From assembly GCF_900302455.1 (NCBI RefSeq), contig NZ_ONZG01000002.1, positions 124,001 to 188,000 of the forward strand: 64,000 bases of DNA. Reading direction: 5' to 3'. Numbering within the stretch: the first letter of the stretch is position 1; each line of letters begins with the position of its first letter. The notes beneath the pieces are model-generated. The model did not search any database. It worked only from the letters and a program-made list of their open reading frames with translations, and was not told the DNA's origin. This stretch comes from Falsiruegeria mediterranea M17. GTDB taxonomy: Bacteria; Pseudomonadota; Alphaproteobacteria; Rhodobacterales; Rhodobacteraceae. Position numbers and translations under genes: made by a program. Positions 27,386 through 35,755 of this stretch are shown piece by piece.

Positions 27386-28310
27386 ACTAAGCAAAACTCA
27401 GACTGAGCTGAACCAACCAGAGCCAACGAAACCGCCGCGCAGCCAATGGCTGGACGTGTGGGATCAGTTCAAGACCCACAAGGGCGCGATGATGGGCGGC
27501 GTCTTGTTCTTCCTGATCGTGGCGGGTGTCTACCTTGGGCCGTTTTTCTGGGACATCGATGCAACTCAGATCGACATCCGGTCCCGCAACCAGGGCCCCA
27601 GCTGGGCGCACCCCTTTGGCACCGACCAGTTGGGCCGCGACTTGCTGGCGCGCATGATGGCCGGTGGCTCGACATCCGTATCAGTTGGCATCACCGCGAT
27701 GCTGCTGGCGCTGTTCCTTGGCTCGTTCGTGGGCGTTCTCGCCGGGTTCTTCAAACGGTTGGACGGCCCGCTGATGCGCCTGACCGACCTGTTCCTGGCC
27801 CTGCCCCTGCTGCCGCTCTTGCTGGTCATGATGCTGCTGTTCCGCGAACCGCTGAATGCTGCCTTCGGACTTGAGCAAGGCATCTTCATCCTGATCGTGT
27901 CGGCCATTGGCATCACCTCGTGGATGCCAACAGCCCGGATCGTGCGCGGTGACGTGCTGGCCCTGAAGGAACGCGAGTTCGTTCTGGCGGCCCGCTCCAT
28001 CGGAACCACCAACTCCAAGCTGATCACACGGCACATCCTGCCCAACGTACTGTCGCCGATCATGGTCTCGGCCACCTTGGGCATCGCGACCGCGATCATC
28101 ACCGAAAGTGCCTTGTCGTTCCTGGGCCTGGGCTTCCCGCCCGACTTCCCAACCTGGGGCCGCCTGCTGTTTGATGGCGTCGACTACCTGCAGCAATACC
28201 CCGAGCGCGTGATCTGGCCGGGCCTGGCGATCTCGCTGACCGTGCTGAGCGTCAACTATCTGGGTGACGGCCTACGCGATGCTCTGGACCCGCGTATCCG
28301 CGGTCGCTGA
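27378..28310 (+). CDS. ABC transporter permease, DppC/OppC type
   Basis: The partner permease has 310 residues when started at 27378, the ATG inside the end of the B permease; the frame extends to 27342 but only within that gene. It has a cytoplasmic N-tail (residues 1-35), a first helix GVLFFLIVAGVYLGPFFW, the DQLGRDLLARMMAGGS segment and the coupling motif ARSIGTTNSKLITRHILPN. The C-terminus GDGLRDALDPRIRGR is standard. A terminator follows within 26 bp, ending the transporter operon. Confidence 0.93.
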   Translation: MTELSKTQTELNQPEPTKPPRSQWLDVWDQFKTHKGAMMGGVLFFLIVAGVYLGPFFWDIDATQIDIRSRNQGPSWAHPFGTDQLGRDLLARMMAGGSTSVSVGITAMLLALFLGSFVGVLAGFFKRLDGPLMRLTDLFLALPLLPLLLVMMLLFREPLNAAFGLEQGIFILIVSAIGITSWMPTARIVRGDVLALKEREFVLAARSIGTTNSKLITRHILPNVLSPIMVSATLGIATAIITESALSFLGLGFPPDFPTWGRLLFDGVDYLQQYPERVIWPGLAISLTVLSVNYLGDGLRDALDPRIRGR

Positions 28311-28335
28311 GCACAGCAAAAAAGAACATTAATCA

Positions 28336-28365
28336 ACGGCCGCCCCGCAACGGGCGGCCGTTTTT
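28336..28365 (+). terminator. Rho-independent terminator of the transporter operon
   Basis: ACGGCCGCCC and GGGCGGCCGT form a 10-bp perfect stem with a 6-nt loop, followed by TTTT and then C. Confidence 0.9.
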
Positions 28366-28522
28366 CTGCCAGGGGTCTTGGAAACGCAACATCCTCCGCC
28401 TTCCCCATTCAGGATCAAGAAACTGTCCCCCTTCACGACGCACCAACATATTCACATAGCCTTGATTGTTGATGAGTGGTGCGCCTAGTGGAGCTGAGAA
28501 CCCACCCTGGCTGGAGACCCCC

Positions 28523-29593
28523 ATGTTCGAGACATTCGGCTTTGAAGAGACAACCGCAAAACAAGCCAGCGTCGTATTGGCGCTGATCCTTGGCGCGATC
28601 TTTGGCTTCCTCGCCGAGCGCACCGGATTTTGCTTTCGTCGCGCCGTGGTAGGAGAGGACCGCCGCTCTGCCGCAGGGGTCTGGATGATGGCTCTCGCTG
28701 TGGCCGTGATTGGAACACAATGGGCTGTGTCTGCCGAACTGATCACCTTCGACGAGCACCGTTTCATGGCGTCCGACTTCCCAGTTGTGGCGATCGTTCT
28801 GGGTGGCGTGATGTTTGGTATTGGCATGGTGTTGACCCGAGGCTGCGTCTCACGCCTGACTGTATTGGGGGGCACCGGAAACCTGCGCGCCCTGCTGGTC
28901 CTGTTGGTGTTTGCCGTGGTGGCCCACGCCATGCTCAAGGGCGTCTTGGCCCCGCTGCGGGTGGCTGTTGGTTCGCTCACTCTTGATCTTGGTCCCAACG
29001 TCTCGCTCGCAACCTTGCCCGGTGGCGCCTGGCTCTATGCCGGAGCGTTGGCCGGAGCCGCTCTGATCACGGTCCTACGGTCCGGGAACCGTCCGCTGGT
29101 CTTGCTTGGGGCAGCCCTCATCGGTGCATTGGTTCCTTTGGGTTGGGTCGGCACCGGCTACGTCCTGCTGGATGAGTTTGACCCAATCGCCCTGGAAAGC
29201 CTGTCCTTCACCTCTCCGGCCGCAGACAGCCTGTTCTACACCGTTGCGTCAACTTCGATCTCTCCGGGCTTTGGCGTGGGCTTGATGGGTGGCGTCCTGA
29301 CGGGCGCCTTCGTCGCGGCCCTGCTGTTTGGCAGCTTCCGTTGGCAGAGTTTCGAAAGCCCGCGCCAAACCGGGCGCTACCTGGCTGGTGCAGCGCTCAT
29401 GGGAATGGGCGGGGTTCTTGCCGGTGGCTGCACTGTTGGCGCTGGTTTGTCGGGTGTTCCCACCTTAAGCGTCGCCGCCATTACTGCCCTTCTGTCGATT
29501 GCACTCGGCGGCAAATTGGCAGATCACGCTATTCGATCCGCTTCCGGATCCGGCGCACCATCCACCACACCAACCCAACAACCGGCAGAGTAA
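28523..29593 (+). CDS. YeeE/YedE-family sulfur (thiosulfate-type) transporter
   Basis: The YeeE/YedE (TsuA) family moves thiosulfate or related sulfur species through the inner membrane by passing it along conserved cysteines. This 356-residue protein has about nine hydrophobic segments and the characteristic cysteine motifs ERTGFCFRRA, LTRGCVSRL and LAGGCTVGAGLSG. I start at 28523 (GGAG 8 bp upstream); an earlier ATG at 28472 is less likely. The last 65 bp overlap the convergent DUF3422 gene. No rhodanese or TusA gene is next to it. Confidence 0.85.
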   Translation: MFETFGFEETTAKQASVVLALILGAIFGFLAERTGFCFRRAVVGEDRRSAAGVWMMALAVAVIGTQWAVSAELITFDEHRFMASDFPVVAIVLGGVMFGIGMVLTRGCVSRLTVLGGTGNLRALLVLLVFAVVAHAMLKGVLAPLRVAVGSLTLDLGPNVSLATLPGGAWLYAGALAGAALITVLRSGNRPLVLLGAALIGALVPLGWVGTGYVLLDEFDPIALESLSFTSPAADSLFYTVASTSISPGFGVGLMGGVLTGAFVAALLFGSFRWQSFESPRQTGRYLAGAALMGMGGVLAGGCTVGAGLSGVPTLSVAAITALLSIALGGKLADHAIRSASGSGAPSTTPTQQPAE

Positions 29594-30806
29594 CCAGCGC
29601 GGTAATCATCCCCTTGCTCAACCCCGTGGCCGTCAGCGGGTAGAGCAGGTAGGCCGCCAGAGAGACCGCATAATAGCTGATCGCCACCACTGACAACCCC
29701 TCGACCGTATGCTGTAACCGCAGGGCCAGATCGGCCCGGCGGTCCATGCTTTCCAGCAAGGCTTGGTTCTGCGCGCTGCGTTCCACATCGACCCGCGTTC
29801 GCAGCAGCTCACCTGCCCGGATCGCCCGGTCCGACAGCATCTGCAATCGGTTCTCGGTGGACTTCACGGTGCGCATCGCAGGCTCGTAGCGGCGCATCAT
29901 GAAGTCCGCAAAGCTCTGCCGTCCTTCAAAGCGTTCCTCACGAAGGGATTGGATACGCTGGTTCACGATGGCCTCGTAAGCCCCCGTTGCGCCAAAGCGG
30001 AACGACGACCGCGCTGCCATGGTTTCCAACTGCGTCGACGTCGACAAAAGCTGCGGCAGCATCTCGTCGGCCGGGGCCTCCCCCTCGGTCATTTCCACCA
30101 TCAATTGCGTGAGACGGACATCCATCTCTCCTAGCCGTTCGTTCAGCGATTTGACGCGCGCAAAGCCCAACATCGACATCGCCTTGTAGGTCTCGACCTC
30201 GCACAGGCGTTGCACGATCCGCCCCACCCGCCGCTTTCCGGTGGTCTTGGAGACAAAGACGGCAAAGCGCATGTGCCCGGCTGGATCAATCCGAAAATCC
30301 CCCGCCGCAATGGCCGCATCATCCAACATATGCGACACCGCCAGGCTTTCCGGAACAAACCAATCCGCCAAGTGCCGCTTGACCTGCGCCTTGTCAGGGC
30401 GATCCAGAACACGCACCATGGCCGAGGTGACCCGTTGCCCCGGCGCCTGCTTCAACCAATCCGCGGGGAAGACTTCAAAATCCGTGGGGTTGAACTCTCG
30501 CTCGCTCACCCCGTCCGAAAAGGCTGTATAAGTCACGAACTCGGTGTGCTGCTCCCACTTCAGCCAATGCCGACCGATCTGTCCAGCGTAGTGGGTGGCG
30601 TCCGGTTGCGGGTGTGGCGCGCCGTGTCGGTCCAGCAGATCGAGTAGGTGCGCCCTGTCCATGGTCCGGTCACGACCCGCTGCCTGATCCGGCTTCTTGA
30701 TGGCCAGGAACACCACCGTGCAAGGCGCCTGGGACACCGGGAACGGGCGCGCGTGCAACTCGTTGGCAAGCGCATAGCGCAAGGGATGGTCCTGAATGGG
30801 TGGCAT
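29529..30806 (-). CDS. DUF3422-family membrane protein
   Basis: This 425-residue protein belongs to the uncharacterised DUF3422 family, common in proteobacteria. It opens HPLRYALANELHARPFP, which is the family signature, continues with a soluble domain to about residue 360 containing a long helical stretch, and ends in two hydrophobic helices (about 370-415) plus a basic tail RRIRKRIE. The topology resembles CorA-like channels, with a soluble domain and two C-terminal helices, but I see no GMN motif, so that is only a resemblance. The 3' end overlaps the yeeE-type gene by 65 bp. Confidence 0.8.
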   Translation of the reverse strand: MPPIQDHPLRYALANELHARPFPVSQAPCTVVFLAIKKPDQAAGRDRTMDRAHLLDLLDRHGAPHPQPDATHYAGQIGRHWLKWEQHTEFVTYTAFSDGVSEREFNPTDFEVFPADWLKQAPGQRVTSAMVRVLDRPDKAQVKRHLADWFVPESLAVSHMLDDAAIAAGDFRIDPAGHMRFAVFVSKTTGKRRVGRIVQRLCEVETYKAMSMLGFARVKSLNERLGEMDVRLTQLMVEMTEGEAPADEMLPQLLSTSTQLETMAARSSFRFGATGAYEAIVNQRIQSLREERFEGRQSFADFMMRRYEPAMRTVKSTENRLQMLSDRAIRAGELLRTRVDVERSAQNQALLESMDRRADLALRLQHTVEGLSVVAISYYAVSLAAYLLYPLTATGLSKGMITALVTLPVVGLVWWMVRRIRKRIE

Positions 30807-30829
30807 GGGGCGTCTCCGGGCTTTGCGCC

Positions 30830-30857
30830 ACTATAACGCCGCCCCTGCAGACATCAA
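30830..30857 (-). promoter_or_regulatory. Predicted promoter of the DUF3422 gene
   Basis: On the minus strand TTGATG (30852-30857) and TATAGT (30830-30835) are spaced by 16 bp, 24 bp before the ATG. The 239-bp gap otherwise holds only the pntAB terminator. Confidence 0.45.
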
Positions 30858-30992
30858 TTATCTTTTCAAATCAATAGCTTACCTGAATACAAAGGCATAC
30901 AAACCCGTCAACACCTTGAAAGGTGGCGGTTTTTCACGCCCCTCCTGCCCTATTTTTCTCGAATGCTTCCCTACACGTGGCAGTGACCCGCA

Positions 30993-31023
30993 AGAAAAAA
31001 GGGCGCTCTGATGAGCGCCCTTT
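30993..31023 (-). terminator. Rho-independent terminator of pntAB
   Basis: On the minus strand GGGCGCTC, loop ATCA, GAGCGCCC is followed by TTTTTTCTT. Confidence 0.92.
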
Positions 31024-31045
31024 CGCATTACGTGCAAACCTGAGA

Positions 31046-32479
31046 TCAGTTGATCATGGTCAGCAGCGTGTCCAGCGAGGCCTTGGCGTCGCCATAGAAC
31101 ATGCGGGTGTTCTCTTTGTAGAAGAGCGGGTTTTCGATGCCCGAGTAACCCGTGCCCTGACCACGCTTGGACACGAACACCTGCTTGGCCTTCCAGCACT
31201 CCAGAACCGGCATGCCGGCGATCGGCGAGTTCGGGTCTTCCTGAGCGGCCGGGTTCACGATGTCGTTCGAGCCGATGACGATGGCCACATCCGTATCCGG
31301 GAAGTCATCATTGATCTCGTCCATCTCCATCACGATGTCATATGGCACCTTGGCTTCGGCCAAGAGCACGTTCATGTGCCCCGGCAGACGGCCCGCAACC
31401 GGATGGATCGCAAAGCGTACCTCTTTGCCCTTGGCGCGCAGACGACGGGTCAGTTCCGCCACATTCTGCTGTGCCTGTGCAACGGCCATGCCGTAGCCCG
31501 GGATGATGATGACGCTGTCAGCTTCGTCCAGAGCCGTTGCCACGCCCTCGGCGTCGATTGCGATCTGCTCGCCTTCGACTTCCATGGCCGGACCAGCAGT
31601 GCCGCCAAAGCCGCCCAGGATCACGCTGACGAACGAACGGTTCATCGCCTTACACATGATGTAGGACAGGATCGCACCCGACGAACCGACCAACGCACCA
31701 ACGACGATCAGCAGATCGTTGCCAAGCGAGAAGCCGATGGCCGCAGCGGCCCACCCCGAGTAGGAGTTCAGCATCGACACAACCACCGGCATGTCGGCAC
31801 CGCCGATGCCCATGATCAGGTGATAGCCGATAAACAGCGCCGCGATGGTCAGGATCAGAAGCGGGAAGAAACCGCCCGAGTTCAGGTACCAGATCAGGCA
31901 GATCAGCGACAGCGCAGCTGCACTGGCGTTCAGCAAGTGACCGCCCGGCAGTTTGGTCGCCGCCGACGTCACCTTGCCCGAAAGCTTGCCATAAGCGATG
32001 ACCGAACCGGTAAAGGTCACGGCACCGATCCAGATGCCCAGGGCGGCTTCAACACGCAGGATGTTGATCTCGACGCCGTCTTTCTTGGCCAGCAGAGCAG
32101 CAAACCCTTCAAGGGTTTTCTTGGTCGCCTCGTCCATGGCCATGACATTGCCAAGTTCGAAATGAGCGTTGAAGCCCACGAACACAGCCGCCAGACCGAC
32201 AAGCGCGTGCATGCCTGCCACCAATTCCGGCATCTGGGTCATTTCGACCTTAGACGCCAGCTGATAGCCGATCATGCCACCAAGCGCGATCAGGATGATC
32301 GACAGCCACCACAGACCGGCACCGGGGCCGATCAGGGTCGCAAAGACCGCAATCGCCATACCGACGATACCATACCAGACGGCGCGCTTGGCGCTTTCCT
32401 GACCCGACAGACCGCCGAGCGACAGGATGAAGAGAACAGCCGCAACAACATAGGCGGCAGTCGTAAATCCAAAGTCCAT
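31046..32479 (-). CDS. pntB: NAD(P) transhydrogenase subunit beta
   Basis: PntB carries part of the proton channel and the NADP(H)-binding domain III of the proton-translocating transhydrogenase, which makes NADPH from NADH using the proton gradient. The 477-residue protein has about nine membrane helices up to residue 270. Domain III contains [49 protein letters not shown] and [17 protein letters not shown], all family signatures. It follows pntA by 13 bp and ends in a strong terminator. Confidence 0.96.
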   Translation of the reverse strand: MDFGFTTAAYVVAAVLFILSLGGLSGQESAKRAVWYGIVGMAIAVFATLIGPGAGLWWLSIILIALGGMIGYQLASKVEMTQMPELVAGMHALVGLAAVFVGFNAHFELGNVMAMDEATKKTLEGFAALLAKKDGVEINILRVEAALGIWIGAVTFTGSVIAYGKLSGKVTSAATKLPGGHLLNASAAALSLICLIWYLNSGGFFPLLILTIAALFIGYHLIMGIGGADMPVVVSMLNSYSGWAAAAIGFSLGNDLLIVVGALVGSSGAILSYIMCKAMNRSFVSVILGGFGGTAGPAMEVEGEQIAIDAEGVATALDEADSVIIIPGYGMAVAQAQQNVAELTRRLRAKGKEVRFAIHPVAGRLPGHMNVLLAEAKVPYDIVMEMDEINDDFPDTDVAIVIGSNDIVNPAAQEDPNSPIAGMPVLECWKAKQVFVSKRGQGTGYSGIENPLFYKENTRMFYGDAKASLDTLLTMIN

Positions 32480-32492
32480 TGTCCTCTACTCC

Positions 32493-34064
32493 TTAGGATT
32501 TCTGGAACATGGCAAGCATGCGCCGTGTCACGAGGAAGCCACCAAAGATGTTGATCCCGGCAAAGAAGACCGAAATCGCAGCGAGCAGGATCACCAGGAA
32601 CGAACCCGATCCGATCTGCATCACAGCACCCAGAATGATGATCGACGAAATGGCGTTGGTTACAGCCATCAGTGGTGTATGCAAAGAATGCGAGACGTTC
32701 CAGATCACCTGGAAGCCCACAAACACGGCCAGAACAAACACGATGAAGTGCTGCATGAAGCTCGCCGGTGCCACCAAACCAACACCCAGCAAAAGAACCG
32801 CGCCAACAACCAACAGAGTCACCTGCTGCTTGGTCTGCGCCTTGAACTCTGCAACCTCTTGCTCGCGCTTCTCTTCCGGGGTCAGTTCCTTGACCTCGGG
32901 TTTCTTCTGCGCGGCAATCGCAGCCACTTTGGGCGGCGGCGGCGGGAAGGTGATCTCACCCTGATGGGTCACGGTTGCACCGCGGATCACGTCGTCTTCC
33001 ATGTTGTGATTGATCTGACCGTCTTTCTCAGGGGTCAGGTCCGTCATCATGTGACGGATGTTGGTCGCATAAAGCGTCGAGGCCTGCGCTGCCATCCGGG
33101 ATGGGAAGTCGGTGTAGCCGATGATGGTCACGCCATTTTCGGTCACGATCTTCTCGTCCATGACGGTCAGCTTGCAGTTGCCGCCTTTTTCAGCCGCAAG
33201 GTCGACGATGACCGAACCCGGCTTCATCGCCGCGACCATATCCTCGGTCCACAGCTCGGGCGCTTCGCGGTTGGGGATCAGGGCCGTGGTGATGACGATG
33301 TCGACCTCAGGGGCCAGTTCGCGGAATTTGGCCAACTGTGCTTCGCGGAACTCCGGCGAAGACACAGAGGCGTAACCGCCTGTGGCGGCGCCATCCTGTT
33401 GTTCTTCTTCGAAGTCCAGGTAGACGAACTCGGCACCCATGGATTCGACCTGTTCTGCCACTTCGGGACGAACGTCGAATGCCAGGGTGATCGCACCCAG
33501 CGAGGTCGAGGTGCCGATGGCAGCCAGACCGGCAACGCCCGCGCCCACAACCAGAACCTTGGCCGGGGGCACTTTGCCCGCGGCGGTGATCTGACCGGTG
33601 AAGAAACGACCAAAGTTGTTGCCCGCCTCGATCACGGCACGGTAGCCCGCGATGTTGGCCATCGACGACAGCGCGTCCATCTTCTGCGCGCGAGAGATAC
33701 GCGGCACCATTTCCATGGCGATGACGTTCGCGCCCTTGGACTTGGCCAGCTCCATCCCCTCTTCGTTCCCGGCCGGGTTGAAGAACGAGATCAGCGTCTT
33801 GTCGCCGTTCAGGCGTTTCAGCTCGGTCTCGTTGGGTTGGCGCACCTTGGCGATGATGTCGACCTCTTTCCACAGGGCCGCGGCGGTCTTGATGACCTCG
33901 ACGCCTGCTTCTTCGTACGTCGCATCCGAGAAACCGGCGGCAAGACCTGCCCCGCTTTCGATCGCGCAGTCATAACCAAGTTTCTGCAACTGCAGCGCAG
34001 ACGCCGGGGTCATCGCGACACGCGCTTCCCCCTCAAATATTTCCTTTGGTGTGCCTATTTTCAC
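32493..34064 (-). CDS. pntA: NAD(P) transhydrogenase subunit alpha
   Basis: PntA carries the NAD(H)-binding domain I and the first membrane helices. The 523-residue form is the fused E. coli type, in contrast to the split PntAA/PntAB found in many alphaproteobacteria. Features are KIGTPKEIFEGEARVAMTP at the N-terminus, the Rossmann motif VLVVGAGVAGLAAIGT near residue 170-185, and YTDFPSRMAAQASTLYATN. A charged linker (about 375-405) leads to four C-terminal helices. The start is GTG (34062-34064) with GGGGGA upstream. The strand-specific neighbour upstream is separated by 130 bp, which should hold the promoter. Confidence 0.95.
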   Translation of the reverse strand: MKIGTPKEIFEGEARVAMTPASALQLQKLGYDCAIESGAGLAAGFSDATYEEAGVEVIKTAAALWKEVDIIAKVRQPNETELKRLNGDKTLISFFNPAGNEEGMELAKSKGANVIAMEMVPRISRAQKMDALSSMANIAGYRAVIEAGNNFGRFFTGQITAAGKVPPAKVLVVGAGVAGLAAIGTSTSLGAITLAFDVRPEVAEQVESMGAEFVYLDFEEEQQDGAATGGYASVSSPEFREAQLAKFRELAPEVDIVITTALIPNREAPELWTEDMVAAMKPGSVIVDLAAEKGGNCKLTVMDEKIVTENGVTIIGYTDFPSRMAAQASTLYATNIRHMMTDLTPEKDGQINHNMEDDVIRGATVTHQGEITFPPPPPKVAAIAAQKKPEVKELTPEEKREQEVAEFKAQTKQQVTLLVVGAVLLLGVGLVAPASFMQHFIVFVLAVFVGFQVIWNVSHSLHTPLMAVTNAISSIIILGAVMQIGSGSFLVILLAAISVFFAGINIFGGFLVTRRMLAMFQKS

Positions 34065-34194
34065 CCGTCAGGTCCCCCTTTTTCGCCCAAATTTGGACGC
34101 GGTTTGGTTCGGTTCGCAAAGCCATGCCATAAATTGCGCAAGATTATTTCGCAAGCGCAGCATAAAGAACGTTAGGTCCAGTGTCACAAAACTC

Positions 34195-34650
34195 CTACAC
34201 CCAACGGCGCGTTTTGCCTTGATATCGGGCAAAATCCGCGCGAAATGCCCGTCTTAGCCGGTTTTCTTCTGGGATGACAAAGCGTCGCTCCAGCAACCAG
34301 ACGAAAATCGGTACAAGTGGTAGCGCCAACACCGCGTCGAACCGCAGAATCAGCCCAGCCAAGATCAGCACGTCCCCCAGATAAATCGGGTTGCGCGTGC
34401 GTTTGAAGATGCCGGTTTGCACCAGCGATTGCGCTGTTTCATGTGGCCAGAGCGTGGTTTTATGCCTGCGCAATTCGGTCACGGCCAACACCATCAGCAA
34501 AAGCCCCGCACCGATCAGAATACCGCTCAGCAAGTCGGTGAGCGGCCCTTCCAGTGACATGCCCATGGGCAATACCTGCGCCTGCACCCATGCCAAAGCA
34601 GCAAAACCGAGCAGCCAGACCGGCGGCAGATCAAGTGACCGAAGTGTCAT
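34195..34650 (-). CDS. ICMT-like membrane methyltransferase
   Basis: This small membrane protein has the C-terminal signature of isoprenylcysteine carboxyl methyltransferase-like and phospholipid methyltransferase families: TGIFKRTRNPIYLGDVLILAG, then RRFVIPEENRLRRAF, which bind SAM. I start at 34650 (151 residues) because GGAG precedes that ATG and the preceding 64 residues of the longer frame are not membrane-like. Three to four helices are visible. The substrate is unknown; bacterial relatives methylate lipids or other small hydrophobic compounds. Confidence 0.8.
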   Translation of the reverse strand: MTLRSLDLPPVWLLGFAALAWVQAQVLPMGMSLEGPLTDLLSGILIGAGLLLMVLAVTELRRHKTTLWPHETAQSLVQTGIFKRTRNPIYLGDVLILAGLILRFDAVLALPLVPIFVWLLERRFVIPEENRLRRAFRADFARYQGKTRRWV

Positions 34651-34840
34651 TTGCGACGCTCCATTGATGAAATACGCCCCTTGCTGAAATTTCACAGCCC
34701 CCCCCCTACCGCATGACGACAGGGTTTGTACAGGCCTTCGTGGGCGAACGCACAGAAAGGGACGGTATCCCTGCGCAGACAGCCGTGCCGGAACCAAATT
34801 CCGCCATGCTGCATTGCAGTCCGAAAGGCGCGATACCAAC

Positions 34841-34869
34841 ATGTGACGGAACGGCGCAGCTTGTCACAT
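34841..34869. promoter_or_regulatory. Dyad ATGTGAC-N15-GTCACAT in a divergent gap
   Basis: A perfect 7-bp inverted repeat with 15-bp spacer lies 45 bp before the SDR start, in the 263-bp gap between the methyltransferase and SDR genes. It has TGTGA/TCACA half-sites like CRP, but the spacing is too long for a CRP site. Confidence 0.35.
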
Positions 34870-34913
34870 AAGGTCACCACGATAGGGTTATGGCGACAGC
34901 TGGAGGAGCGAAT

Positions 34914-35666
34914 ATGAGTTTGCAAGGAAAACATGCGCTGGTCACGGGCGGCGGCACGGGGATCGGACTGGCCATTGCACGCGCCCTGGCCGATGAGGGT
35001 GCCCATGTGACAATCACCGGACGCCGCCAAGAGGTGCTGGAAGAGGTCGCAACCGACAATATGACCGCCATGGCCATGGATGTTCGAGACGAGGACGACG
35101 TGACCACCAAAATCGCGGCTGCTGTCGCAAAGAATGGTCCGATCCAGATCTCGGTTCCAAATGCGGGGATTGCCGAGGGCAAGATGCTGCAAAAGACCGA
35201 CATGGAGTTTTGGCGCAACATCATGGCCACCAATCTGGACGGCGCGTTCCTGACGATCCGCGAAAGCCTGCGTTCAATGCTGGACACCGACTGGGGCCGC
35301 GTGATCCCGGTGGCCTCGATCGCGGGCCTGCGCGGTGCGCCAGGGGCCGGTGCCTATGCGGCATCCAAACACGGGCTGGTGGGATTGACCCGCACCTATT
35401 CCGAAGAGTTCATCGGCACGCCCTATACGTTCAACGCGCTCTGCCCCGGCTATGTGGACACGCCAATCGTGGACCGCAACACCGTTTCGATTTCCGAGCG
35501 CGCGGGCGTGAGCAAAGAAGACGCGCTCAAGATGATGGTCAGTTCCAACCGCCACAAACGCCTGATCGCGCCGGAAGAAGTCGCCGCCGCCGCGCTCTGG
35601 CTTGTGCGCCCCGGATCGGAGAGCATGAACGGCCAGTGCATCGAAATTTCAGGCGGCAAGATCTGA
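34914..35666 (+). CDS. SDR-family oxidoreductase
   Basis: This is a classical short-chain dehydrogenase of 250 residues. It has the cofactor motif TGGGTGIGLAIA (residues 10-21), PNAGIAEG in place of the common NNAG, a serine in VASIAGLRG, and the catalytic YAASKHG. The C-terminus EISGGKI is typical of 3-hydroxybutyrate dehydrogenase-like and FabG-like enzymes. GGAGGAG lies 5 bp before the ATG at 34914, which I prefer to 34890. The substrate cannot be assigned; an acyl-CoA-type or hydroxy-acid substrate is likely. The next gene follows after 89 bp. Confidence 0.87.
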   Translation: MSLQGKHALVTGGGTGIGLAIARALADEGAHVTITGRRQEVLEEVATDNMTAMAMDVRDEDDVTTKIAAAVAKNGPIQISVPNAGIAEGKMLQKTDMEFWRNIMATNLDGAFLTIRESLRSMLDTDWGRVIPVASIAGLRGAPGAGAYAASKHGLVGLTRTYSEEFIGTPYTFNALCPGYVDTPIVDRNTVSISERAGVSKEDALKMMVSSNRHKRLIAPEEVAAAALWLVRPGSESMNGQCIEISGGKI

Positions 35667-35755
35667 CGCGACTGCGACAACGGGCCTGTTGAGTTTCAAC
35701 ACCTTGCCCTCTCAACTGATGAACGAAGAATATCGGAACGAGGAAGGGAACAGGT

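Noticed and set aside
34841-34869. CRP site from TGTGA and TCACA half-sites
   Set aside because: The gap between half-sites is 17 bp instead of 6; kept only as an unassigned dyad.
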